A stretch of 19,234 bases of DNA from CBDVBD01 sp965372135 (GCA_965372135.1 CBDVBD010000054.1:1-19234), one strand, 5' to 3'; shown: positions 6,998-15,534, numbered from the stretch's first letter. Program-made: numbers and translations. The notes: a model not told the origin generated them from the sequence alone.

Positions 6998-7990
6998 CTA
7001 CGTCAATCGATAATGATTGTGTAGCTCGTCTTCCGGATGAATCTCCACACGATTAGCAATCAAATCGCGATCCTTACTGGACAGCACCTGCACCACATCA
7101 GATAATATATTTGGATGATAGCGGTGGGAACTGTGCACGGACACCTGAGATCCCCCTCGATCCTTCAAATCTTTAGTGGCATCGCTTTTTGCATAATTCG
7201 CAGCATCGATCAACACCACATTAGAATCAATATTATCGTAATCATCTGCCCCATGCCGTCCCAACCGATGCCCACCGAATCGTTTTTTACTGGACGCCTT
7301 CAACGCACGATCATGCTTCGAATAATATACATGCACCCGTCGTGAAAACCGTCCGATATATTTCCCTTTGCCGTCCCATTCGATATCATTTGACGCCAAA
7401 TCAGGTGCCATCATTATCGTCTCGTTGAACATCATCCGCCCCCGGGGCGAACCCACAGTATCCGACAGGTATTCCATCCCTTTGCGCAGCAAATAATTCC
7501 CCATGGAATGGGCGATACAATAGGTGGTAGCAAAGCATTTCTGTTCATTTTCCTTCAGAAATTTGTTAATGGCAATCAAAAACCTGGTAAATGCCCCTAC
7601 CGAGTCACGCACCTCTTCCCTGTCGAGCAGATAATAAGGTAACTTACCTGACGATGGCCAGGAAAATCCCACCAAAATCGGAGCGTAACCCACCACTGGG
7701 ATCAGCGCTTTCTCCAAATCAACGAGCTCATCGATACTGTCTTGGTAATCATTATTAAAACCGTGAATGTATACCCCCACTTTTGGAGTGGAGATTCCTT
7801 TCTCATCCCGTAAGCGATTCATTTCCTGCACAAGCGCAACTTTAAAACCCTTCTCTCCCTTTTTCAGAAAGCCATCATCACCCATCGATCCGTCTTTATG
7901 GTGATACAGATATTCAAACTTACGATTGAGCTGTTCTTCATCACCATATTTCCCACCCCGAATCCGTCGATTTGTCACCATAAACAACAT
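6998..7990 (-). CDS. DUF900-type alpha/beta hydrolase
   Basis: This is a 330-residue alpha/beta-hydrolase of the DUF900 / COG4782 type. HGFNN at 76-80 supplies the oxyanion region. The nucleophile elbow AHSMG at 160-164 carries Ser162. Asp227 in YYSKHDRAL is a likely acid, and a histidine in VHSSHRYH (286-292) the likely base, so a complete Ser-Asp-His triad can be proposed. No signal peptide or membrane segment is seen, so it should be cytoplasmic. The ATG at 7990 has a good Shine-Dalgarno (AAGGGGA, 6 nt away). It follows the DUF4062-KAP gene on the same strand after 155 bp that contain a hairpin repeat. Substrate is unknown; an esterase or lipase acting as effector of the KAP protein is an inference from context. 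Confidence 0.82.
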   Translation of the reverse strand: MLFMVTNRRIRGGKYGDEEQLNRKFEYLYHHKDGSMGDDGFLKKGEKGFKVALVQEMNRLRDEKGISTPKVGVYIHGFNNDYQDSIDELVDLEKALIPVVGYAPILVGFSWPSSGKLPYYLLDREEVRDSVGAFTRFLIAINKFLKENEQKCFATTYCIAHSMGNYLLRKGMEYLSDTVGSPRGRMMFNETIMMAPDLASNDIEWDGKGKYIGRFSRRVHVYYSKHDRALKASSKKRFGGHRLGRHGADDYDNIDSNVVLIDAANYAKSDATKDLKDRGGSQVSVHSSHRYHPNILSDVVQVLSSKDRDLIANRVEIHPEDELHNHYRLT

Positions 7991-8037
7991 GATAATCCCC
8001 TTTCTTGTTAACTTCTTATCTTCTTATTATTAAGTAG

Positions 8038-8078
8038 GTCGGGTTCTGAATGAAGCGTAGCGTAATGAAAAACCCGAC
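8038..8078. repeat. GTCGGGTT...AACCCGAC REP-like hairpin
   Basis: GTCGGGTT (8038-8045) and AACCCGAC (8071-8078) are exact reverse complements around a 25-nt loop with GAAGCGTAGCG. This resembles a REP-like element common in bacterial intergenic DNA. It sits between the KAP gene and the hydrolase gene and has no U-run on the minus strand, so it need not stop transcription between them. Confidence 0.65.
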
Positions 8079-8145
8079 AAACAATCATCTTCCTATTTTC
8101 TGTGCTTTCAACTGCCCTCACACGTCGTAAAAAGTGACGTTATCT

Positions 8146-10569
8146 TCAGCTTCTTATTCGCCTGCATTCTTTGATGGTATCCACGTCTAATCTTGCAACC
8201 ACTCCTTCAGCCATTCCATTAACCACACGAACTACGTCAGCGTCCTTGAACAGTGAATGTAAATGTTCCGGTATTGATTCAGGCAAATCTATATCGTCAT
8301 CAGTTATGTATTCCAGGTCATCGGGATGTTCTTCTAAATGTTCCCCCAGTTGAGGCCAACGCATGTCGAGAATCGTCCATAGTGCCAATTGTTCGGATAA
8401 TATTTCAATTCCGGATAAGGAAACTAAAGCCTGTCGAATGCCATAAGAATTTACCATCCGTTTCATGGAACGGGGATTTCTATCCAATAGTGGCGCATAA
8501 CGCCTAAGTATATGTTCTGTTCTTTCAACGATATCCGGTCGTGCCAATTGCGCAACTTTTTCCTGTCGCAAGGCATGTTTCATTACGGGATTGGATTCTA
8601 TTTCGATCCTATCATCCATTGCTGAACCACTCATCAATGCACTCATTTCTTCTCGAGCTTTTATGGATGCATCTTCCATTTCCTTTTCTCGTTGTTCTGG
8701 TTCTACAAGAAGCAACACATTCCAATATTCCTTAGTAATATCCTCAGAAATACTGGGCACGGATACTGACAATTGAAACGTCTTTTCCAATAACAAAGTA
8801 CCGATAGGTTTCCCTGGTTCAATAATGGCAAGACTGAATTGATGATAAAAAGTTTCATAAGCAGTCCGTACCCAACGCCGATCCGCAGCCACCACATAAT
8901 ATACCCCGGCATTCCCGAATACGGTCTGAATTCCCTCCAATAGCGCTACCACATACTTTGTATCACACCGATCCAAATCATCTATAAATACCACCACTGG
9001 TAGTTTAATCCATTTTAATAGCCTTCTAAAATGCTTACCCAATCTGCTCATTGGATCGCCCTGTTGTTGTTGGTAGCTTTTGGCCGCCTGCGCCGATCCA
9101 AGAAAAAAGCCCTTAAAAATCCCCAAAAGAATCGCCCATAGTGTTGTTATTAATGCAATAATAGCGCTAAAGTCCTTGGCAGTCTCTGCTATCGTTTTAA
9201 CGCCACGATTACCAGTCGCTGACTCGTTGCTTTGTATTAGTTCTTGCGTAATATCTTGAGTACCATGTGACATAATAACTTGTTGGTAAAACCAATAACT
9301 ACCGAACAATATTCCGATCACCAACAATACTGGAACGAACTTATGACGAATTCGCCACCAGTTCTCACGAGCCCATACGAAAATAGCTCGCCACCTAACT
9401 TCATAGAGCCATTTCCCATAAATCGATGGCGCATTGTTCTTCGCTTTCTTTACTCTTTTATAAGAATTTTTTCCTGAAAGATTCGAGTCTTTGGTCTGTA
9501 ACCATCGCATTTCCCACAACTGCTCTTTCGCACAACGATAGACTCGATCCATCAACGACCACCACGGTGGATCCAGCCGTTGATGTTCCCACGCGTTGAA
9601 ATCCACTACGATCCACGGTTCTTTGTTGACATCCTGGTATAACTTCCGGTCGCTGGGATTATTTTCTAAATGCTTCTCAACATCCCGGCACATATACTTT
9701 CGTAGGAAATTCAGGATAGTGCTTTTACCGGACCCCCAGGAACCATGCAAGTTGATCCGAAACGGTCCTAGTTTACTCTTTTTTGCACCCGGAGGCTGGT
9801 CTTCTTGTCTAATTGCCCGAATTCTTAGTGCGATGTGTTCCGCTAATTTAGTTCTGCCTAATTGATCCTCTTCCGCTGGTCGATCCACATGCAACTTCAC
9901 CACATCCGGTCTTGTTATATCGTAATCTGGTTGTTTTGGTGGTGTATCAATACTCTCAACTTCAGGTTGGGGGATTTGTTCATCTATCCCTTTCTTATCT
10001 GGCTCAGCTTCTATTGTTTCACCAGCTAAATCCCGCGCCCAATTCGTTATTCTATTAACAACCTTTACTTCTAGATCTTCTGCAGTAGAAAAATATTCGC
10101 ATTCGAAATTCTCCTTCAAGTAACGTCGAAACGACTCTAATCTTTCAACTTCCTTTAAAGGACTATATTCTGCATCCGATGTAGAATCTGCTTTTCTTAT
10201 ATGTGCGTATTTTTCTCCGGTCAGTGAAAGAAATCGCTGTTCATCCAATAAAAAAGCAAAAATATTCTTCTTCGCTTCCTGTGCAGCTTCTACTTCCAAC
10301 CATGTTATGTTATATCTACCATCACCTCCTTCATCTAGTCTTGGAACCCATCCATAATCTGTGCCTACCATCACCACTAACGCATCACAATTCCTTGCTA
10401 AAATCAATCTTTTTTTTACATCATGTTCTGGTGAACTTTTTAAAATCAAAGGGTACCCTTCATCGGTCATTCCTGACAATGTAAAAAAGATTTTCTCCAC
10501 TGAATCTTTTAAATCATCAGCCACCGACCCAAGATACACCTTCAGGACATGTTTGGGTTCTTCTGCCAT
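8146..10569 (-). CDS. DUF4062-KAP membrane P-loop NTPase (candidate defence/signalling)
   Basis: This 807-residue multidomain protein begins with a DUF4062 domain (about 7-115; KVYLGS, DALVVMVGTDYGW, ITWLEVEAA), a Rossmann-like domain often fused to signalling and conflict NTPases. After a Pro-rich linker (about 190-220) comes a KAP-family NTPase with Walker A GSWGSGKST (276-284), DFNAWEH (323-329), Walker B VVVFIDDLDRC (525-535) and the late NPRSMKRMVNSY (698-709). Two membrane helices interrupt the NTPase at about 409-431 and 467-491, as in other KAP proteins such as PifA relatives, so it should be inner-membrane anchored. The frame is open from a GTG at 10578, but the ATG at 10569 is better placed after GAGGGG. 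No own promoter is clear. It is encoded directly upstream of the hydrolase. Confidence 0.85.
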   Translation of the reverse strand: MAEEPKHVLKVYLGSVADDLKDSVEKIFFTLSGMTDEGYPLILKSSPEHDVKKRLILARNCDALVVMVGTDYGWVPRLDEGGDGRYNITWLEVEAAQEAKKNIFAFLLDEQRFLSLTGEKYAHIRKADSTSDAEYSPLKEVERLESFRRYLKENFECEYFSTAEDLEVKVVNRITNWARDLAGETIEAEPDKKGIDEQIPQPEVESIDTPPKQPDYDITRPDVVKLHVDRPAEEDQLGRTKLAEHIALRIRAIRQEDQPPGAKKSKLGPFRINLHGSWGSGKSTILNFLRKYMCRDVEKHLENNPSDRKLYQDVNKEPWIVVDFNAWEHQRLDPPWWSLMDRVYRCAKEQLWEMRWLQTKDSNLSGKNSYKRVKKAKNNAPSIYGKWLYEVRWRAIFVWARENWWRIRHKFVPVLLVIGILFGSYWFYQQVIMSHGTQDITQELIQSNESATGNRGVKTIAETAKDFSAIIALITTLWAILLGIFKGFFLGSAQAAKSYQQQQGDPMSRLGKHFRRLLKWIKLPVVVFIDDLDRCDTKYVVALLEGIQTVFGNAGVYYVVAADRRWVRTAYETFYHQFSLAIIEPGKPIGTLLLEKTFQLSVSVPSISEDITKEYWNVLLLVEPEQREKEMEDASIKAREEMSALMSGSAMDDRIEIESNPVMKHALRQEKVAQLARPDIVERTEHILRRYAPLLDRNPRSMKRMVNSYGIRQALVSLSGIEILSEQLALWTILDMRWPQLGEHLEEHPDDLEYITDDDIDLPESIPEHLHSLFKDADVVRVVNGMAEGVVARLDVDTIKECRRIRS

Positions 10570-10609
10570 ATTATTCACCCCTCATCATGTTATATTCTCC
10601 CCGATCTTC

Positions 10610-10641
10610 CGGGCTGCCAACCGAATGACAGCCCGCTTTTT
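10610..10641 (+). terminator. Plus-facing hairpin with T-run upstream of the KAP gene
   Basis: CGGGCTG (10610-10616) pairs exactly with CAGCCCG (10629-10635) and is followed by CTTTTT on the plus strand. The minus strand has no T-run after the stem, so transcription from the DUF1858 gene into the KAP gene would not be stopped. No rightward gene ends here, so as a terminator its client is unknown. Confidence 0.45.
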
Positions 10642-10652
10642 ACAAACTGTAA

Positions 10653-10871
10653 TTAGTTCCCTGCTTCCACCACCGCATTATTCAAATCCCGCATCATATC
10701 ATCCAAATTGGGAATCCCGTGCGTCATCGCTCCCTGCTCTATGGTTTCCCAGTTCGCCACATGGCATCCGATGCAGTGCAACCCGTAATTCAAAAACACC
10801 GGGATGATTTGCGGAAAATTCTTCACCGCTTCCTCGATCGTCATATCTTTGCGTATTTTTTCTTCGGACAT
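10653..10871 (-). CDS. DUF1858 redox-disulfide domain protein
   Basis: This 72-residue protein consists of a single DUF1858 / prismane-associated domain. The family block FLNYGLHCIGCHVANWETIEQGAMTHG is present in register, with the CxxC at residues 33-36 followed by His37. Such small helical proteins occur mainly in anaerobes, near hybrid-cluster proteins, and as the N-terminal domain of ScdA/RIC; a redox or metal-binding role is assumed but not proved. The ATG at 10871 follows a clear Shine-Dalgarno (AGGAG, 7 nt). A promoter with TATATT lies at 10926-10954. It is divergent from nrdJ, and read-through into the KAP gene is possible. Length and motif are standard for the family. Confidence 0.88.
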   Translation of the reverse strand: MSEEKIRKDMTIEEAVKNFPQIIPVFLNYGLHCIGCHVANWETIEQGAMTHGIPNLDDMMRDLNNAVVEAGN

Positions 10872-10925
10872 GTTAAACTCCTGTAAAATAAACTATAAAA
10901 TAAAATCTACGTAGGCTATCTTTTA

Positions 10926-10954
10926 AATATACAAAATGTATCCGAAAAATCCAA
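10926..10954 (-). promoter_or_regulatory. Promoter of the DUF1858 gene
   Basis: On the minus strand TTGGAT (10949-10954) and TATATT (10926-10931) are 17 bp apart, giving an expected start near 10919 and a leader of about 48 nt. The -10 box is identical to those at 3659, 4758, 11107 and 16108. Confidence 0.6.
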
Positions 10955-11017
10955 GAAAAAAGTTCCAAATCGGTGTCTAAATAACCGAATTTCCACTACT
11001 CCAGTAAAATTATACCT

Positions 11018-11065
11018 ATACAATATCTTGGGGTATGTAGTATAGCTATACACGACATCTTGTGA
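11018..11065. promoter_or_regulatory. Pair of NrdR-like boxes upstream of nrdJ
   Basis: Two 16-bp sites, ATACAATATCTTGGGG (11018-11033) and ACACGACATCTTGTGA (11050-11065), each fit the published NrdR-box pattern ACACwATATaTwGwgt in about 12 of 16 positions. They start exactly 32 bp apart, three helical turns, as NrdR-box pairs do. They end 19 bp before the nrdJ -35 box. The linker contains most of the palindrome GTATAGCTATAC (11040-11051), whose last two bases fall in the second box. Repression by NrdR in response to ATP/dATP is inferred. Confidence 0.65.
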
Positions 11066-11084
11066 TTTTTCTTCGATTTTCTTG

Positions 11085-11112
11085 TTGACATTTTCTTATA
11101 AAATGTTATATT
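11085..11112 (+). promoter_or_regulatory. nrdJ promoter
   Basis: TTGACA (11085-11090) and TATATT (11107-11112) are 16 bp apart; the start should be near 11119. This places a possible earlier ATG at 11082 upstream of the transcript and supports the start codon at 11181. The leader of about 60 nt is too short for a cobalamin riboswitch. Confidence 0.7.
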
Positions 11113-11180
11113 GTCAAGCGGGCCTTTTTAGCCAATTTCCCCCCAATCAGAAATCCCTGAAAACTCGATTCTTAACAGCT

Positions 11181-13592
11181 ATGACGCAGGAAAAAACCTT
11201 ACCTCTGAATTTCTGGATTGATTTCGCAGACCCCGATGCAGCCGTTCAGAGTGATTTAGAACGACATTTATCGGCGATTCCTACCACCCCACCGGATGAA
11301 TTGGCAGATCCTGCTGTCAGTGACAATGCGCGGAGGGTTCTGGAACGCCGCTATCTATTGAAAGATGCCGACGGAAATCTTAAGGAAACCCCCAAGGAGC
11401 TTTTCTGGAGAGTGGCGCGTGCCATTGCCGCAGTCGACAGGAAATATTCCCAATCAGCAAGCGTAATTACCACTGCCCGCACATTTTACAACCTGATGAC
11501 ATCGCGAGCCTTCCTGCCCAATTCACCTACCTTGATGAATGCCGGGCGGGACCTGGGGCAGCTCTCCGCCTGTTTCGTGCTGCCCATTGAGGATTCCATG
11601 GAGGGGATTTTCGAAACCGTCAAGAACACCGCATTGATCCATAAAAGCGGCGGCGGAACCGGATTTTCCTTTTCCCGGTTACGTCCTAAAAACAGCACCG
11701 TGAAATCCACCGCCGGTACCGCATCTGGACCGGTGTCATTCATGAGGGTATTCAATTCCGCCACCGAAACGGTGAAACAGGGCGGCACCCGGCGCGGCGC
11801 CAACATGGGAATCCTGAGGGTCGATCATCCGGACATTTTCGAATTCATCTCATGCAAAATCGCCGATGACAGCCTGAATAATTTCAACATCTCGGTGGCG
11901 CTTACCGACCGCTTCATGGAAGCGCTGAATAAAGAGCAAACCTACGAATTGATCAGCCCCACCAACGGTGAAGTAGTCGATCGCTTCGATGCCCGCAAAG
12001 TCTTCGATCAGATCGTACAGAATGCGTGGAAAAATGGCGATCCGGGCGTGATTTTTCTGGATGAAATCAACCGCAAGAACTCCACATCCATGGTGGGGGA
12101 TATCGAATCCACCAACCCCTGTGGAGAGCAGCCGCTCCTACCCTACGAATCCTGCAACTTAGGTTCGATAAACCTGGCGGTGATGATCGAAGATGGATTG
12201 ATCGATTGGGAACGCCTGGGCGAAGTGGTACGTGTCGCGGTGCATTTCCTGGACAATGTAATCGACTGCAACAAGTATCCCCTGCCCCAAATCAAAGAGT
12301 TGACCCTTGCCAACCGTAAAATCGGGCTTGGGGTGATGGGTTGGGCGGACATGTTGTACCAGTTGCAGATCCCTTATGATTCCGAGGACGCATGCGCCTT
12401 AGCCGAGCAGGTAATGGAATTTATCCATCGCAAAGGTTGGGAAAAATCATTGGAATTAGGTGAGCAACGCACTCCCTTCAAAAATTGGCGAAATTCAACC
12501 CTGGGGAAACCCTGCCGCAACGCCACCGTGACTACCATCGCACCCACCGGAACCATTTCCATGATTTCCGATACTTCCGGTGGCTTCGTACCCAACTTTT
12601 CCTTAGTGTACGTTAAAAAAGTCATGGATGGGGATGAGCTTCTCTACGTCAACGATTATTTCCTGGAAACCGCGAAAAAGGAAAAATTCTATACTGATGA
12701 ACTGATGCGCACTATCAGTAAGATCAATAGTATTAAAGGATTAGAAGACGTCCCCGATCGTATCAAGAAAGTGTTCGTAACCTCCCACCAGATTAGCCCG
12801 GAATGGCATGTCCGCATGCAGGCTGCCTTTCAGAAATACACCGATAACGCCGTATCTAAAACCATCAATTTCCCCAGAAACGCTACCCAGCAGGACATCC
12901 AAAAAGCATACCTGCTTGCCTACGAATTAAAATGTAAGGGGATCACCGTTTACCGCGACGGCAGCCGTGACGAACAGGTGTTGAATGTAGGTGTAAACGG
13001 CGCAAATGGGAAAGAAAAGGAGAAAAAACAAGCCAAATCCACCCAGGAATCATCCCAACCAGGAAAGCGCACTCCCAGGAAACGACCTCAAATTACTCGG
13101 GGAATCACCGACCGGGTACAAACCGGAGACGGCACCCTGTATGTCACCATCAACGAGGATGAATACGGTCTGTGCGAAATCTTTGCTTCTATCGGAAAAT
13201 CCGGTGGAAGTGCCGCGGCACAATCGGAAGCCATCAGCCGCATGATTTCGCTGGCATTGCGTTCTGGAATCGAGGTAGATGAGATTATCAAACACCTGAA
13301 GGGGATTTCCGGTCCATCACCGGTGTGGGATAACGGTATTCTGATTCAATCCACCCCCGACGCTATTGGTAAAGTATTGGAGCGCTATCTGGAGGGTAAG
13401 AAACAGGAACAACGTGTCGGGCACGTTGATGAAGATGAGGAAGCAAATATCACGTCAAAAGCCCAACAAACATCTGAATCAGATAGCACACCACTGCTAC
13501 TCTCGCCTTGCCCCGACTGCGGAGATCGATCTGTCATTTTCATGGATGGCTGCCAGGTTTGTAGAGAATGCGGCTACTCGCGCTGCGGTTAA
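11181..13592 (+). CDS. nrdJ: B12-dependent (class II) ribonucleoside-diphosphate reductase
   Basis: This oxygen-independent, adenosylcobalamin-dependent reductase makes deoxynucleotides. With the start at 11181 it has 803 residues. Visible features are the first active-site cysteine in LSACFVLP (Cys131), GGGTGFSFSRLRP (157-169), and the finger loop NPCGEQPLLPYESCNLGSINL (312-332). The loop contains the thiyl-radical Cys314, Glu316 and the second redox cysteine Cys325. APTGTIS follows further on. The C-terminal third has the NrdJ-specific TSCPD-like domain (TGDGTLYVTINEDEYGLCEIF) and ends in a cysteine-rich ribbon with cysteines at 777, 780, 791, 794, 797 and 802, which should bind zinc and relay reducing equivalents. 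It has a consensus promoter, upstream NrdR-like boxes and a strong terminator, so it is a single-gene transcript. Confidence 0.95.
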   Translation: MTQEKTLPLNFWIDFADPDAAVQSDLERHLSAIPTTPPDELADPAVSDNARRVLERRYLLKDADGNLKETPKELFWRVARAIAAVDRKYSQSASVITTARTFYNLMTSRAFLPNSPTLMNAGRDLGQLSACFVLPIEDSMEGIFETVKNTALIHKSGGGTGFSFSRLRPKNSTVKSTAGTASGPVSFMRVFNSATETVKQGGTRRGANMGILRVDHPDIFEFISCKIADDSLNNFNISVALTDRFMEALNKEQTYELISPTNGEVVDRFDARKVFDQIVQNAWKNGDPGVIFLDEINRKNSTSMVGDIESTNPCGEQPLLPYESCNLGSINLAVMIEDGLIDWERLGEVVRVAVHFLDNVIDCNKYPLPQIKELTLANRKIGLGVMGWADMLYQLQIPYDSEDACALAEQVMEFIHRKGWEKSLELGEQRTPFKNWRNSTLGKPCRNATVTTIAPTGTISMISDTSGGFVPNFSLVYVKKVMDGDELLYVNDYFLETAKKEKFYTDELMRTISKINSIKGLEDVPDRIKKVFVTSHQISPEWHVRMQAAFQKYTDNAVSKTINFPRNATQQDIQKAYLLAYELKCKGITVYRDGSRDEQVLNVGVNGANGKEKEKKQAKSTQESSQPGKRTPRKRPQITRGITDRVQTGDGTLYVTINEDEYGLCEIFASIGKSGGSAAAQSEAISRMISLALRSGIEVDEIIKHLKGISGPSPVWDNGILIQSTPDAIGKVLERYLEGKKQEQRVGHVDEDEEANITSKAQQTSESDSTPLLLSPCPDCGDRSVIFMDGCQVCRECGYSRCG

Positions 13593-13608
13593 ACACTCTA
13601 TCAACACA

Positions 13609-13640
13609 AAATCCCGACTTGGTAATTCTAGTCGGGATTT
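13609..13640. terminator. Bidirectional terminator between nrdJ and the histidine kinase
   Basis: AAATCCCGACT (13609-13619) and AGTCGGGATTT (13630-13640) are exact reverse complements around a 10-nt loop. T-rich DNA follows on the plus side and TTTTG on the minus side, so it can serve both convergent genes. The stem resembles the TCCCGA/TCGGGA dispersed palindromes. Confidence 0.88.
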
Positions 13641-13673
13641 CTTTATTTATACTTTACAAATCAGTGTTGACTA

Positions 13674-15476
13674 TCAAAAACCAATCACTTCCGATTTGGG
13701 AAGCTGCCAGGTAATATTGTCATCAGCAGTCTCAGATTTGTCCGAAAGTTCCAGTTTAGCGTTTAAAGGAACCCTGATGGTAAACGTGGTTCCCTGATTG
13801 GGACTACTGTCAACCAGTATTTCCGCACCGTATTTAGACAACAACTGCTGAGCGCTTGCCAGCCCAATCCCCGTCCCCACCGGTTCCGACCCACGCCGGT
13901 CAGTTAACACCGGTTTGGTGGTATAAAACGGCTGAAATATTCTTATATTATCTTCGGGTGCAATTCCGCAACCGGTATCGGTAACGTCGATAAGAATCCA
14001 ATCCGAATCTAACCTCGTACTCACTTCAAGCTGCTTGATTTCACTATCCCACATCGCATCCAGTGCGTTTCGAAAAATGGCGGAAAAACTCTGCGAGAAA
14101 TCCGAATACACCCCGACTACCATCAACGGTTCCGGTGCGAATTTGAAGGTTTTCTTGACGTTCCGTTTATACTCCAAATCCGCTTCTAAGAATTTCAACT
14201 CCTGCTCGAGTAATTTATTCAAATCGATTGGCTTGGCGCTGCGATCCTGATCCATCCGAGATTTGCTCATCAGGTTGGTAATGATGTCCGACATCTTTTC
14301 CACCCCCTTTAGAATCAGCACCAGTTCCCCCATGTCAGGGTGTTTCTTCTTCAGGATTTCCGCATAACCACGGATTGCTTGCAGCGGACTGTTTAGGTTA
14401 TGAGCGATCCCGGATGTCAGCATCCCGATGGATGACAACTTAGACAGGTTGAGCAAATCCAACTCCATTCCCCGCTGTTTCTTATCCATACGGAAACGTT
14501 CGGTAACATCCCGAGCCACACCCAATACCGCAGGATCATTATCTCTCCGGAATAAAATTTCTTCCCGAATTTCATGAATCACTTTCCTGCCGTCCTTGCA
14601 GTGCAACTCCAAATAATACACCGGAATCCCGCCGAACTGACTCTGTCGTACTGATTCACGAATGGTCTTTGCCCGTTCGTTGATCACGCTGTGCTCTACC
14701 CAAATATCCTCAGCGATCTTGCAGTATTCCTGCACCTTATAGCCCAACAGTCGTTCCACCGACGGACTGACGAATTCATAAGTGCCGTCCAAGGACTGCA
14801 AATAAACCAACTCAGCAATATTCTCCGCAATCAGCCGATATTTTTCTTCCGAATCGCTGAGTTCCTGTGCAGCGCGTTCCATTTTCTGACGCATATTTTG
14901 AAAACGCTTGCCTAAAAGCATAAACTCGTTAATCACCGCAGAAATCAGATTGGCGTATAACTCCAAGATATTAAGCGAAGCCCCGGTCGGTCTGCATTCA
15001 TCGAAGGGATCATCCACCGATAGTATCCCAATAATATTTCCGGACAGATCGTGTAGAGGAATAAACAAGCGATCGTCTGGATGCCAATCACCTTTAAATT
15101 CTTCCCGAGAGATTTCGGAAGGGATATAAGTGCCATTGGAGGTATCGAAATCAGCTTCGAAAGGGATAAAATAAGAACGCCCTATGCGGAATTCAGAGCG
15201 AAATTTCTCTAACCATAATTCTTCCGATACCGGATGGAAATTTTCACGGATGCGTTCGATCTCTTCAGTCCTGATGCCGGCTGCTCCTATTTCCACTAAG
15301 CACATCTCGCCCTGCTGCCGTTCATAAAATGCAATTAACGCTCGACGAAACAACCGTGCAGTTACGATGCTTTCGCAGACCATGTCCAGCTTTTCCGGCA
15401 GTGAAGGCGTCTTGTTTACCCGGTCAAACGCGTTTAAAAATTCCGACAGGATCCCTTGTGTATCCATTTCAGGCAT
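13674..15476 (-). CDS. Soluble GAF-PAS sensor histidine kinase
   Basis: This is a 600-residue cytoplasmic histidine kinase without membrane segments or signal peptide. It has a GAF-like domain at about 22-185, a short coiled coil (188-212), a PAS/PAC domain (about 210-330; EKYRLIAENIAELVYL...DGTYEFVSPSVERLLGY), a dimerisation domain with phospho-acceptor His359 in SSIGMLTSGIAHNLNSP, and an ATPase domain with Asn470 (N box), DTGCG at 500-504, the F box and GTGIGLA at 534-540. The HNLNSPLQAI H-box is that of stress-type orphan kinases. No response regulator is adjacent, so its partner is elsewhere. The ATG at 15476 has GAGGA 7-8 nt before it. The ligand of the sensory part cannot be read from sequence. 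Confidence 0.93.
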   Translation of the reverse strand: MPEMDTQGILSEFLNAFDRVNKTPSLPEKLDMVCESIVTARLFRRALIAFYERQQGEMCLVEIGAAGIRTEEIERIRENFHPVSEELWLEKFRSEFRIGRSYFIPFEADFDTSNGTYIPSEISREEFKGDWHPDDRLFIPLHDLSGNIIGILSVDDPFDECRPTGASLNILELYANLISAVINEFMLLGKRFQNMRQKMERAAQELSDSEEKYRLIAENIAELVYLQSLDGTYEFVSPSVERLLGYKVQEYCKIAEDIWVEHSVINERAKTIRESVRQSQFGGIPVYYLELHCKDGRKVIHEIREEILFRRDNDPAVLGVARDVTERFRMDKKQRGMELDLLNLSKLSSIGMLTSGIAHNLNSPLQAIRGYAEILKKKHPDMGELVLILKGVEKMSDIITNLMSKSRMDQDRSAKPIDLNKLLEQELKFLEADLEYKRNVKKTFKFAPEPLMVVGVYSDFSQSFSAIFRNALDAMWDSEIKQLEVSTRLDSDWILIDVTDTGCGIAPEDNIRIFQPFYTTKPVLTDRRGSEPVGTGIGLASAQQLLSKYGAEILVDSSPNQGTTFTIRVPLNAKLELSDKSETADDNITWQLPKSEVIGF

Positions 15477-15516
15477 GCAGATTCCTCATCACCCATTGCA
15501 CGATATCGTTGAAATA

Positions 15517-15534
15517 CACTACTCTAACGTAGTG
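15517..15534. repeat. Inverted repeat in the kinase leader
   Basis: CACTAC (15517-15522) and GTAGTG (15529-15534) are exact reverse complements around 6 nt. It lies in the predicted 5' leader of the kinase gene and could be an operator or an RNA hairpin. Confidence 0.4.

Noticed and set aside
8038..8078. Terminator separating the KAP and hydrolase genes
   Set aside because: No T-run follows on the minus strand; it fits a REP-like repeat better.
10570..10578. GTG start for the KAP protein at 10578
   Set aside because: It lies within the Shine-Dalgarno region (GAGGGGTG); the ATG at 10569 is correctly spaced.
10361..10807. 148-codon plus-strand frame across the KAP and DUF1858 genes
   Set aside because: It is antisense to two well-supported genes and crosses a terminator-like hairpin; no domain is recognisable.
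11082..11180. N-terminal extension of nrdJ from ATG 11082
   Set aside because: That ATG overlaps the -35 box, upstream of the expected transcript start; the start at 11181 fits the family.
11113..11180. Cobalamin riboswitch before the B12-dependent reductase
   Set aside because: The leader is only about 60 nt and shows no B12-box; control appears to be through NrdR-like boxes.
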